In this document: in pieces, positions 1-6,504 of the stretch
How the letters are laid out: every line of letters begins with the position of its first letter
How positions within the stretch are numbered: the first letter of the stretch is position 1
From: CAZXMB01 sp964641715
Lineage (GTDB): Bacteria > Desulfobacterota > BSN033 > UBA1163
Direction: 5' to 3'
NCBI GenBank assembly: GCA_964641715.1
Contig: CAZXMB010000085.1
Coordinates: forward strand, 1-13,194
Length of the DNA: 13,194 nt
Made by a program: the position numbers and the translations under genes
Notes under the pieces: generated by a model
The model's database searches: none
What the model saw: only the letters and a program-made list of their open reading frames with translations
Told to the model about the DNA's origin: nothing

Positions 1-25
1 CTAAATTCACAATTCATTTAGAGAT

Positions 26-424
26 ATGCCTGTTGCCTTAACCAGTATCGTCTCCAATTTTTGGAAGCCACGACCCGCGCTGGCGAAACAGCGCCACCAC
101 CTCTTATTGGCCGGAATCAATCAAAAAATCTTTCTCAGCCAATGGGGAGAACCGGAAATTCAAATCAGTCTCGATCGCCTCCGGGGATCCTATGAATCCC
201 GGTCTCTGTCGATCAGGAATGAATCAGGTGAGGAGGATTTTTATACGGTCTGGATTTATGAGAAGAAGGATAGGATCTTCTTCTTTAAAAAAGGAAGGTT
301 GATCTCTCATTTTAAATGGAATGAATTTAGGAATAGGTTCAAAAGACCATTCGAGGAGTTCAACTCAAGACCGGCCCGCCAGTCCCATGCCCTCGTAGCC
401 ACCACCCTTGCTCTCGTGGCCTGA
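26..424 (+). CDS. Hypothetical small protein, possibly BamE/SmpA-like
   Basis: This 132-residue frame was not recognised with confidence. The middle part (about residues 28-105) has a pattern of GINQKIFLSQWGEPEI, then an aromatic-rich strand region ending in DRIFFFKKGRLISHF. This loosely recalls small BamE/SmpA-type lipoproteins, where a 'G-x-x-x-x-x-x-x-x-WG-x-P' turn is followed by a 'Y-x-F-x-x-G-x-L' strand. No signal peptide or lipobox cysteine is visible, so it may be an N-terminally trimmed relative. The frame cannot extend upstream because an in-frame TAA lies at 2-4, and only a weak purine stretch precedes the ATG. The last 19 residues (from SRPARQ on) are Ala/Leu/Val-rich and differ in composition from the body; they contain the near repeat GCCCTCGTAGCC / GCTCTCGTGGCC and may be a tail acquired by read-through into repeat DNA. 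Coding status is likely, function unknown. Confidence 0.5.
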   Translation: MPVALTSIVSNFWKPRPALAKQRHHLLLAGINQKIFLSQWGEPEIQISLDRLRGSYESRSLSIRNESGEEDFYTVWIYEKKDRIFFFKKGRLISHFKWNEFRNRFKRPFEEFNSRPARQSHALVATTLALVA

Positions 425-500
425 AGCACTCTGATATTTTCTCTCCGATCCATGATTTTCAATTCATAAGTGAGGAATAAAACTTTGAGAATTTTTTCTC

Positions 501-529
501 TTGCAAAACAACCTATCCTGTGTTACCTA
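501..529 (+). promoter_or_regulatory. Candidate sigma-70-type promoter for rpsB-tsf
   Basis: TTGCAA (501-506) is separated by 17 bases from TACCTA (524-529). The -10-like hexamer is preceded by TGT, an extended -10 pattern. The predicted start would be near 536, giving a leader of about 50 bases before rpsB. The -10 match is weak, so the call is tentative. Confidence 0.35.
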
Positions 530-562
530 AATTAAGTTTAATTTATTATTTGAGGAGGATAA

Positions 563-604
563 ATGGAGAAGAAACGGAGGGTTCGATGTCCAATATTACG
601 ATGA
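563..604 (+). CDS. Possible 13-codon leader ORF overlapping the rpsB start
   Basis: An ATG at 563 follows a near-ideal Shine-Dalgarno TGAGGAGG (551-558) and encodes MEKKRRVRCPILR before a TGA at 602-604. It overlaps the first codons of rpsB in another frame. Its stop overlaps an ATG at 601-603 that is in frame with rpsB (Met6 of the chosen start). The Shine-Dalgarno here is stronger than the one directly before the rpsB ATG. It could be a basic leader peptide coupling translation to rpsB, or the site may only be a standby ribosome-binding site. No family is recognised. Confidence 0.25.
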   Translation: MEKKRRVRCPILR

Positions 605-1383
605 AAGAACTTCTGGAGGCCGGGGTCCATTTTGGCCATGAGACGAAACGCTGGGACCCCAAAATGAAACCCTATATCTTCGGAGCGAGAAACGGAATTT
701 ATATCATCGATCTCCAGAAAACAGTACAGCTCTTCAAAGAGTCCTATCAATTTGTCAGGGATGTTGCGGCAAGAGGGGAGTACATTCTATTCGTGGGGAC
801 AAAAAAACAGGCCCAGGAGACCATCTATGAACAGGCAACCCGATGCGGGATGTTCTATGTCAACCATCGGTGGTTGGGCGGAATGTTAACCAACTTCCAA
901 ACGATCAAGCGGTCGGTCGATCGTCTCAAGCAACTGGAGGCGATGAAGAATGATGAGATCTATAATCTTCTCCCCAAGAAGGAGGTCTTGGAATTAGAAA
1001 AAGAAAGAAACCGGCTTGAGAAATCCCTCGGGGGTATTAAAAATATGGAACGACTTCCCGGGGCTATCTTCGTAGTCGATCCAAAAAAGGAAAGAATCGC
1101 GGTCAGAGAGGCCAGAAAGATCGGTATCCCCTCCATCGGTATTGTGGACACCAATTGCAGTCCGGAAGATGTGGATTATGTCATCCCCGGTAACGACGAT
1201 GCGATTCGGGCCATCCAGCTCTTCTCCACAAAGATTGCGGATGCGGTCATCGAAGGGAAACAGCTTTATGAAAAACAACTCCAGATGGAGGCGAGCCGGG
1301 AGGAGAAAGAAACACCTCCCCCGGGTGAACCCGCCGGGGAGATACAGGTGGAAGAGGTCGTGAAAGGCGAGGAGGAGGAATAG
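586..1383 (+). CDS. rpsB: 30S ribosomal protein S2
   Basis: S2 is a 30S subunit protein needed for S1 docking and mRNA binding. The 265-residue product begins SNITMKELLEAGVHFGHETKRWDPKM, followed by the family hallmarks FVGTKKQAQ, NHRWLGGMLTNFQT, the central coiled-coil insertion (about residues 110-150), the LPGAIFVVDP strand and VDTNCSPEDVDYVIPGNDDAIRAI. The open frame continues upstream to a GTG at 520, but the family N-terminus fits ATG 586, preceded by GGAGG at 576-580. The C-terminal 30 residues are an acidic, proline-containing tail (EEKETPPPGEPAGE and a run of Glu), common in S2 proteins of this kind and of no known role. tsf follows after 6 bases, the classic rpsB-tsf operon. The family is often autoregulated by S2 binding to its leader; nothing here proves that. 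Confidence 0.97.
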   Translation: MSNITMKELLEAGVHFGHETKRWDPKMKPYIFGARNGIYIIDLQKTVQLFKESYQFVRDVAARGEYILFVGTKKQAQETIYEQATRCGMFYVNHRWLGGMLTNFQTIKRSVDRLKQLEAMKNDEIYNLLPKKEVLELEKERNRLEKSLGGIKNMERLPGAIFVVDPKKERIAVREARKIGIPSIGIVDTNCSPEDVDYVIPGNDDAIRAIQLFSTKIADAVIEGKQLYEKQLQMEASREEKETPPPGEPAGEIQVEEVVKGEEEE

Positions 1384-1389
1384 GGGTTC

Positions 1390-2010
1390 ATGGATATTTC
1401 GATTGAATTGTTAAAAGATCTGAGACAGAGGACCGGCGCAGGAGTGGTCGACTGCAAGGCCGCCCTTCAAGAGGCAAAGGGAAACATCGAGGCAGCGATC
1501 GACTACCTGAGACGAAAAGGACTGGCCACTGCAGCCAAAAAAGCAGGGAGGATTGCAACCGACGGTCTGGTCGCCTCCTATATCCATGCGGGCGGAAAGA
1601 TGGGGGTTCTGGTGGAGATCAACTGTGAAACCGATTTTGTCGCTAAGACAGAAGATTTCCAGACCTTCGTGAAAAATATCGCCATGCATGTCGCTGCGGC
1701 CAACCCCCAGTATATCCGGAGGGAAGATGTCTCCCCGGAGATCCTCGAGAGAGAGAGGGAAATCTATCGAACACAGGCCCTCGATTTGAAGAAGCCTGCC
1801 AAGGTCATCGATAAGATTGTGGAAGGGAAGATCGAGAGGTTCTATAGTGAGGTCTGCCTTTTGGACCAGACCTATATCCGGGATTCGGATATGACCGTCA
1901 AAGAGGTCCTCGAACAGATGATCGCCAGGGTTGGGGAGAATATTACCATCCGCCGCTTCGCCCGATTTCAACTGGGCGAGGGACTATCATCCCGATCCGT
2001 CTCTGCTTGA
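1390..2010 (+). CDS. tsf: Elongation factor Ts (short form)
   Basis: EF-Ts is the guanine-nucleotide exchange factor that regenerates EF-Tu-GTP. At 206 residues it is the short form, without the extended core and coiled-coil of the 283-residue E. coli protein. The N-terminal UBA-like domain reads LLKDLRQRTGAGVVDCKAAL (about residues 8-27). The EF-Tu-contacting motif TDFV is at residues 81-84 within NCETDFVAK. The C-terminal part ends with EVLEQMIARVGENITIRRFARF, the usual core end, plus a short Ser-rich tail. The purine-rich end of rpsB (GAGGAGGAA, 1372-1380) can serve as its ribosome-binding site, so the two genes are probably coupled. A terminator-like hairpin follows the stop. Confidence 0.97.
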   Translation: MDISIELLKDLRQRTGAGVVDCKAALQEAKGNIEAAIDYLRRKGLATAAKKAGRIATDGLVASYIHAGGKMGVLVEINCETDFVAKTEDFQTFVKNIAMHVAAANPQYIRREDVSPEILEREREIYRTQALDLKKPAKVIDKIVEGKIERFYSEVCLLDQTYIRDSDMTVKEVLEQMIARVGENITIRRFARFQLGEGLSSRSVSA

Positions 2011-2020
2011 TTTTACAGAA

Positions 2021-2041
2021 AAGAAGGGCACCCCTTTTTTT
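2021..2041 (+). terminator. Weak hairpin with T-run after tsf
   Basis: AAGAAGGG (2021-2028) can pair with CCCTTTTT (2032-2039) around a CAC loop, 8 bp including one G-T. The T-run forms part of the stem, so this is a poor intrinsic terminator and may only attenuate transcription between tsf and pyrH. Confidence 0.3.
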
Positions 2042-2070
2042 GACAGAACGGGATCGTATAAACGTTTAGA
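2040..2070 (+). promoter_or_regulatory. Possible promoter for pyrH-frr
   Basis: A perfect -35 hexamer TTGACA lies at 2040-2045. No well-spaced -10 follows: TATAAA at 2057-2062 is only 11 bases away, and TTTAGA at 2065-2070 is 19 bases away and matches poorly. If the second were used, transcription would begin close to the pyrH ATG, giving a leaderless or nearly leaderless message. Confidence 0.25.
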
Positions 2071-2076
2071 CCTTCC

Positions 2077-2793
2077 ATGAAAAGAATCCGGTATAAAAGG
2101 ATCCTCCTGAAAATCAGCGGTGAAGTCCTGACGGGGGAGGGAAAGTATGGAATTGATCCCAAGGTGATCCTGCAGATCGCCCGGGAAATCAAAGAGGTGA
2201 AGAACCTCGGATCCGAGATTGCGATTGTCATTGGAGGAGGGAATATCTTCCGGGGCGTAGCGGCAAGCTCCGAAGGGATGGACCGGGCTTCGGCAGATTA
2301 TATGGGGATGCTGGCCACGGTCTTCAACGGAATTGCACTCCAGGATGCGCTTGAGAAGATCGGGGTTCAAACCAGGCTCCAGACCGCCATTGAGATGCGT
2401 GAATTGGCCGAACCCTACATTCGGCGAAGGGCCATCCGGCATTTGGAGAAAGGTCGGGTCGTCATCTTTGCCGCAGGAACCGGAAACCCTTACTTCACCA
2501 CGGATACCACGGCCTCCCTTCGGGCGATGGAAATAGGAGCGGACGCCATCCTGAAGGCGACCAAGGTGGACGGAGTTTATGATTCGGATCCTTTTCAGAA
2601 CAAAAAGGCCAAAAAATTTGAGGAACTCACCTATTTCGACGTCCTGAAGAAGCAGCTAAAAGTCATGGATGCGACGGCCATCTCCCTCTGCATGGACCAC
2701 CAGATCCCGATCATCGTCTTCAGCCTGAAGAAAAAGGGGAATATCAGGAGGGTAGTGGTGGGGGAGAAGGTGGGCACCCGGGTGAGAGGATAA
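2077..2793 (+). CDS. pyrH: Uridylate kinase (UMP kinase)
   Basis: PyrH phosphorylates UMP to UDP with ATP, the committed step toward UTP and CTP, in the cytoplasm; it is a hexamer of the amino acid kinase fold. The 238 residues show RILLKISGE (K12 region, phosphate binding), GGGNIFRG (53-60), DRASADYMGMLAT (69-81, UMP site), GTGNPYFTTDT (134-144) and ATKVDGVYDSDP (161-172), all in the usual order. Length and N-terminus match the family. An in-frame stop at 2059-2061 excludes an upstream start, yet there is no Shine-Dalgarno in the sequence directly before ATG 2077, which is unusual beside its neighbours. frr follows after 3 bases, so the two are co-transcribed. Confidence 0.97.
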   Translation: MKRIRYKRILLKISGEVLTGEGKYGIDPKVILQIAREIKEVKNLGSEIAIVIGGGNIFRGVAASSEGMDRASADYMGMLATVFNGIALQDALEKIGVQTRLQTAIEMRELAEPYIRRRAIRHLEKGRVVIFAAGTGNPYFTTDTTASLRAMEIGADAILKATKVDGVYDSDPFQNKKAKKFEELTYFDVLKKQLKVMDATAISLCMDHQIPIIVFSLKKKGNIRRVVVGEKVGTRVRG

Positions 2794-2796
2794 GTT

Positions 2797-3354
2797 ATGG
2801 AAGATAAGATTTATACCGATTCGACAATGAAGATGGAAAAAACCCTGACAAGCCTTAAAACGGATCTGAATAAGGTGAGAACGGGAAGGGCTTCTCTGGC
2901 CCTTTTGGATGATATCCGGGTTGATTATTACGGGACACCCACCCCCCTCCATCAGTTGGCGAGTTTAGCCATCCCCGAACCCAGGTTGATTACCATTCAA
3001 CCCTGGGATACCACCATCACGGGAGAGGTTGAAAAGGCCATTCTCAGATCTGAACTCGGACTGACGCCCATGAGTGATGGGAAAATCATCCGGATGACGA
3101 TCCCGCGATTGACGGAGGAACGCCGCAAAGAGCTGGTCAAGTTGGTTAAAAAGATGGGGGAAGGGTCAAAGGTGGCTCTCCGGAATATTCGAAGAGACGC
3201 CAATGAACAGCTGAAGGGGATGGAGAAAAACAAGAAGATCTCCCAGGATCAACTTCACCAATGGATGGATAAAATACAGACCTCCACAGACAAATATATC
3301 AAGAAAGTGGATGAAGTGCTGGCGGCCAAGGAAAAAGAGATTCTTGAAATCTGA
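2797..3354 (+). CDS. frr: Ribosome recycling factor
   Basis: Frr acts with EF-G to split post-termination ribosomes. The 185 residues are the normal length. The N-terminal helix carries MEKTLTSLKTDLNKVRTGRAS (about residues 12-32), leading into the small beta domain with DDIRVDYYGTPTPLHQLASL and the EPRLITIQPWD strand. The long helical hairpin then returns with IPRLTEERRKELVKLVKKMGEGSKVALRNIRRDANEQLK. These are the strongest family signatures. An AGAGGA stretch before the ATG is a suitable ribosome-binding site. It sits 3 bases behind pyrH, the common pyrH-frr pair. The stop is followed 20 bases later by a ferredoxin gene, probably on the same transcript. Confidence 0.97.
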   Translation: MEDKIYTDSTMKMEKTLTSLKTDLNKVRTGRASLALLDDIRVDYYGTPTPLHQLASLAIPEPRLITIQPWDTTITGEVEKAILRSELGLTPMSDGKIIRMTIPRLTEERRKELVKLVKKMGEGSKVALRNIRRDANEQLKGMEKNKKISQDQLHQWMDKIQTSTDKYIKKVDEVLAAKEKEILEI

Positions 3355-3374
3355 AGATAAGGGGGGTGAGAGGA

Positions 3375-3542
3375 GTGGCTTATGTGATCACGGAGGAATG
3401 CGTGGCTTGTGGAACGTGTGCGGAAGAATGTCCCTCGGAGGCCATTCAGGAGGGTGAGCCCTATTCGATCAATGAGGAAAAATGCACGGAATGCGGAACC
3501 TGTGTCGAAGTCTGCCCGGTTGAGGCCATTGTCGAAAAATAA
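3375..3542 (+). CDS. 2[4Fe-4S] ferredoxin (clostridial/8Fe type)
   Basis: This 55-residue gene is a soluble low-potential electron carrier with two [4Fe-4S] clusters. It starts at GTG 3375 (MAYVITEECVACGTCAEECP). The two cluster motifs are C9-x2-C12-x2-C15-x3-C19-P and C37-x2-C40-x2-C43-x3-C47-P, both complete, with the usual pseudo-twofold arrangement; the chain ends EAIVEK. A G-rich Shine-Dalgarno (GGGGGGTGAGAGGA, 3361-3374) runs into the GTG. It lies between frr and uppS, 20 bases after frr and followed by a hairpin, so it probably ends the upstream transcript. Low-potential ferredoxins are typical of anaerobes. The partner is not shown by the sequence; the MEP-pathway iron-sulphur enzymes IspG and IspH use such donors, but that link is speculation here. 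Confidence 0.93.
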   Translation: MAYVITEECVACGTCAEECPSEAIQEGEPYSINEEKCTECGTCVEVCPVEAIVEK

Positions 3543-3543
3543 G

Positions 3544-3565
3544 GGGGGACGGGATGACCTCCCCC
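3544..3565 (+). terminator. G/C-rich hairpin after the ferredoxin gene
   Basis: GGGGGA (3544-3549) pairs with TCCCCC (3560-3565), and inside it GG (3551-3552) pairs with CC (3558-3559) across a one-base bulge and five-base loop. No clean T-run follows directly, only a pyrimidine-rich stretch, so it may be a weak terminator or 3'-end stabiliser. Confidence 0.35.
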
Positions 3566-3620
3566 TCCCTGATCTCACTGATCTTTTCCCTTTTGATCCC
3601 ACCCGTTGACCCATCACGGA

Positions 3621-3649
3621 TTGAAAATCAATATCTGATATGCTAATTT
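3621..3649 (+). promoter_or_regulatory. Candidate promoter for the uppS-cdsA-dxr-rseP-tsaB run
   Basis: TTGAAA (3621-3626) is followed at 17 bases by TAATTT (3644-3649), with TGC immediately before it (extended -10). It lies in the 177-base gap after the ferredoxin, the first sizeable gap before five closely packed genes. The hexamer matches are moderate. Confidence 0.4.
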
Positions 3650-3719
3650 AAGTTGAGATGCGAAAAGGACTATTTTCCTGAACCCCTTTCTTCACTCTTT
3701 TTTAAAAAGGATCCGATGA

Positions 3720-4466
3720 ATGATTGAAAAGATCGACAAGGATAAACTTCCCCATCATATCGCCATCATCATGGATGGAAACGGTCGATGGGCTAAAAAG
3801 AAGAACCTTAACCGGATCAGCGGCCATCTCAAGGGAGTGGACGCGGTCCGGGAAGTGGTCACCGCCTGCCGGGAATTGGGGATCAAGGTCTTAACCCTTT
3901 ATGCCTTCTCCATAGAAAACTGGCAAAGACCTGAGAACGAGGTGGTGGCATTGATGAGCCTGCTCAAGGAATATCTGGTCAAAGAACGTCCGGAGATGGT
4001 CAAGAATAATATTCGGCTCTGTGCCATTGGCAGACTGGAGGACCTTCCACCCGATGTCCATCAGACCCTGCAGGAGACGATCAGGCAAACAGAGGGGTGC
4101 GACGGGATGATCCTCAATCTGGCCTTGAGTTACGGGGGCCGCTCGGAGATCCTCCATGCCCTTAAGGGAATCCTCGCCGATCTGAAAAAAGGAAGGGTCT
4201 GTGAGGAAGAGATCGATCCGCAACTCTTTTCACGATATCTCTGGACCTGGGGGATACCTGACCCGGATCTGCTTATCCGGACCAGTGGCGAATTCCGTAT
4301 CTCCAACTTTCTTCTCTGGCAGATTGCCTATACAGAGCTCTATATGACAGAGACGCTCTGGCCGGATTTCAACCGGGAAGAACTTCTGAAAGCAATCGCC
4401 GATTATCAGTCCAGAGAAAGAAGATTTGGCCTGACCAGTGAACAGATCAACGGCCCTGAAGAGTAA
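3720..4466 (+). CDS. uppS: Isoprenyl transferase (undecaprenyl diphosphate synthase)
   Basis: UppS condenses isopentenyl diphosphate units onto farnesyl diphosphate to make the C55 lipid carrier for peptidoglycan and other envelope glycans. The 248 residues contain all cis-prenyltransferase blocks: HHIAIIMDGNGRWA with catalytic D19, the GH at 35-36, YAFSIENWQRP (61-71), NLALSYGGRSEI (133-144), and the diphosphate-binding DLLIRTSGEFRISNFLLWQ (183-201) followed by AYTELYMT and WPDF. The start at ATG 3720 is supported by AAGGA at 3707-3711. An out-of-frame ATG at 3716 gives only a three-codon frame overlapping the start. The last gene steps feed the membrane, consistent with cdsA downstream. Confidence 0.97.
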   Translation: MIEKIDKDKLPHHIAIIMDGNGRWAKKKNLNRISGHLKGVDAVREVVTACRELGIKVLTLYAFSIENWQRPENEVVALMSLLKEYLVKERPEMVKNNIRLCAIGRLEDLPPDVHQTLQETIRQTEGCDGMILNLALSYGGRSEILHALKGILADLKKGRVCEEEIDPQLFSRYLWTWGIPDPDLLIRTSGEFRISNFLLWQIAYTELYMTETLWPDFNREELLKAIADYQSRERRFGLTSEQINGPEE

Positions 4467-4488
4467 AGTGATTGCAGAATGCGAAGGG

Positions 4489-4516
4489 AATTCCGAAATC
4501 CGCAATCCGAACTCCG
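4489..4516 (+). repeat. Four-unit 7-bp tandem array before cdsA
   Basis: Four near-identical heptamers lie head to tail: AATTCCG (4489-4495), AAATCCG (4496-4502), CAATCCG (4503-4509) and AACTCCG (4510-4516). The array fills most of the uppS-cdsA gap and lies within the open frame just upstream of the preferred cdsA ATG. Confidence 0.7.
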
Positions 4517-4531
4517 AATTTTAAAAAATTT

Positions 4532-5350
4532 ATGGGAAAGATTGAAAAGAAGAAGGTAGGGACAGCGATTCTCATCGTTCCTCCGATTGTCCTCCTCATC
4601 GGATTGGGGCCCTCTATGATCCTGGGCCTGATGGTCCTGATCTCCATTTTTTTGGGCCTCCGGGAATTTTATCACCTCTGCCTTCCTCAATCCAAACCGA
4701 TTGAAAAGTCGATCGGCATCGGCCTCGGACTGATCCTCTCGGTCATGGTTTTCTATGGGGAGCCGGAGGCGATCTTTCTCTTTTTCGTCCTCATCCTTAT
4801 TGTCCTCGCCATTCTCTTCATGGCGACCTCTGACACCCTCTCCTCCAGCATCTCCAACCTGGCCATCACCTTCTTCGGGATTTTCTATATCGGATTCCTC
4901 CTCTCCCATGTCACCCTGATCCGGAACATGAGCGATGGGAGGACCTGGGTCCTTTTCCTGATTCTCACGGTCTGGACCGGGGATATCTGTGCGCTTCTCA
5001 GCGGGACATTCCTGGGCAGGCACAAACTCTATCCCAGGATCAGCCCGAATAAGACCTTTGAGGGACTGATCGGGGCTGTCCTCGGATCAGTCCTCATCGC
5101 ATGGGCCTATGCCTTTTTCTTCATCCCCCATCTTAACAGAAGAACCTGTATCCTTCTGGCCATCGGTTTAGGGCTTTTCGGCCAATTGGGCGATTTCACG
5201 GAATCCATGTTGAAGCGAAGTGCCCAGGTGAAGGATTCCGGGTCGCTTTTTCCGGGGCACGGCGGAATGCTCGACCGCATCGACAGTTTCCTCTTCTCCG
5301 CCCCCTTTCTCCACTATTCCCTCTTCCTTCTCTTAAAGGAGATTTCATGA
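4532..5350 (+). CDS. cdsA: Phosphatidate cytidylyltransferase (CDP-diacylglycerol synthase)
   Basis: CdsA is an integral membrane enzyme that makes CDP-diacylglycerol from phosphatidate and CTP, the branch-point lipid precursor; PssA near the end of this window uses its product. From ATG 4532 it has 272 residues with about eight hydrophobic segments. The C-terminal family signature is complete at about 225-251: SMLKRSAQVKDSGSLFPGHG, then GMLDRIDS. Upstream, WTGDICALLSGTFLGRHKL and SPNKTFEG (about 148-178) are also characteristic. The frame is open from a TTG at 4472, but that would add 20 residues translated mostly from a heptamer repeat array, so ATG 4532 is preferred although its Shine-Dalgarno is weak. 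Its stop overlaps the dxr start (ATGA), indicating coupling. Confidence 0.94.
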   Translation: MGKIEKKKVGTAILIVPPIVLLIGLGPSMILGLMVLISIFLGLREFYHLCLPQSKPIEKSIGIGLGLILSVMVFYGEPEAIFLFFVLILIVLAILFMATSDTLSSSISNLAITFFGIFYIGFLLSHVTLIRNMSDGRTWVLFLILTVWTGDICALLSGTFLGRHKLYPRISPNKTFEGLIGAVLGSVLIAWAYAFFFIPHLNRRTCILLAIGLGLFGQLGDFTESMLKRSAQVKDSGSLFPGHGGMLDRIDSFLFSAPFLHYSLFLLLKEIS

Positions 5351-6504
5351 AGCGCCTGGCCATCCTGGGTTCGACAGGTTCCATCGGAGTGAACACGCTC
5401 AATATTGTCCGTCAATTCCCCGAACAATTTGAAGTCATTGGCCTCTCTGCGGGAGTCAATATCAAATCGCTCAAGGAACAGGTCCGTGAATTTCGGCCGA
5501 AGATCATCTCTGTCCTCAATAAGGAGTTATCCGAAGATCTTCGCAAAGACCTCTCCAGCGAAGAGGTGGAGGTGGTCTACGGGGTGGAGGGATTGATCCG
5601 GGTAGCGACCTATCCGGAGGCCGATCAGGTCGTCTCCGCCATTGTCGGTGCTGTCGGGCTTATCCCGACCCTCTCGGCCATTAAAGCGAAAAAATCGATC
5701 GCCCTGGCGAATAAGGAATCTCTGGTCATGGCCGGAAAGATTATGATGGAAGAGGCGAAGCAGCAAAATGTCCGGATCCTGCCGATAGACAGCGAGCATA
5801 GCGCTATCTTTCAATCCCTGCTGGGTCATCAGAAGGAGGGGATCCACCGTCTCATCCTCACCGCCTCGGGAGGACCCTTTCTCAATCTTCCCCTCTCAAA
5901 ACTCCATGAGGTCACGGTGAAGGAGGCGCTCAACCACCCCCACTGGGAGATGGGAAAGAAGATCACCATTGACTCCGCCTCCTTAATGAATAAGGGACTG
6001 GAGGTCATCGAGGCCCACTGGCTTTTCGATATTCCGGTGGAGAGGATCGTCGTCCGGATCCATCCTCAGAGCGTGGTCCATTCCATGGTGGAGTATATCG
6101 ATGGTTCCATCATCGGCCAGATGGGGATCACCGATATGAGGATTCCGATCTCCTATGCCCTCTCCTATCCACGGAGGTTGAATCTTCAACTGCCTTCCCT
6201 CGATCTTTCCCAAGTGGGCGGGCTCACTTTTTCGGCTCCGGATCCGGAGAGATTCCCCTGCCTCCAGCTGGCCTATCGATCAATCGAGATTGGAGAGACC
6301 ATGCCCACCATTCTCAATGCAGCCAATGAAGTGGCCGCGAATGCCTTTCTCGAAGGATCGATCAGGTTCACCGATGTTCCCCTCATCCTTCAAAGGCTGA
6401 TGGAAGAGCATGAAGTGAAACCGGTCCGCACGATCGAGGATATCCTCAGGGCCGATCAGTGGTCCAGGGAAAGAGCAAAGAACCTGATAGAAGGGAAGAA
6501 ATAA
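5347..6504 (+). CDS. dxr: 1-deoxy-D-xylulose 5-phosphate reductoisomerase
   Basis: Dxr converts 1-deoxyxylulose 5-phosphate to 2-C-methyl-erythritol 4-phosphate with NADPH, the first committed MEP-pathway step, so this organism makes isoprenoids by the MEP route. The 385-residue product shows the NADPH loop GSTGSIG (8-14), ALANKESLVMAG (119-130), the metal ligands D148 and E150 in PIDSEHSAIFQ, TASGGPF (172-178), HPHWEMGKKITIDSASLMNK (197-216) with E219 just after it, and H239 in VRIHPQSVVHSMVEY. The C-terminal helical domain holds AANEVAANAFL. All catalytic positions are present and the length is normal. It overlaps cdsA by four bases and its TAA shares one base with the rseP ATG. Confidence 0.97.
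   Translation: MKRLAILGSTGSIGVNTLNIVRQFPEQFEVIGLSAGVNIKSLKEQVREFRPKIISVLNKELSEDLRKDLSSEEVEVVYGVEGLIRVATYPEADQVVSAIVGAVGLIPTLSAIKAKKSIALANKESLVMAGKIMMEEAKQQNVRILPIDSEHSAIFQSLLGHQKEGIHRLILTASGGPFLNLPLSKLHEVTVKEALNHPHWEMGKKITIDSASLMNKGLEVIEAHWLFDIPVERIVVRIHPQSVVHSMVEYIDGSIIGQMGITDMRIPISYALSYPRRLNLQLPSLDLSQVGGLTFSAPDPERFPCLQLAYRSIEIGETMPTILNAANEVAANAFLEGSIRFTDVPLILQRLMEEHEVKPVRTIEDILRADQWSRERAKNLIEGKK

Noticed and set aside
487..500. GAGAA-TTTT-TTCTC hairpin before the rpsB promoter
   Set aside because: Only five A/T-rich pairs, no following T-run, and no clear transcript to end there.
1411..1971. Long open frame on the - strand opposite tsf
   Set aside because: It mirrors tsf codons in the antisense direction, has no recognisable domain and no ribosome-binding site, and tsf is certain on the other strand.
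2040..2062. TTGACA with TATAAA as a standard promoter
   Set aside because: The spacing of 11 bases is too short for the usual sigma factor, so only a weak promoter call was kept with another -10.
4406..5023. Long - strand frame opposite cdsA rich in Asp, Glu and Arg
   Set aside because: The charged, low-complexity composition is the expected shadow of hydrophobic membrane codons on the other strand.
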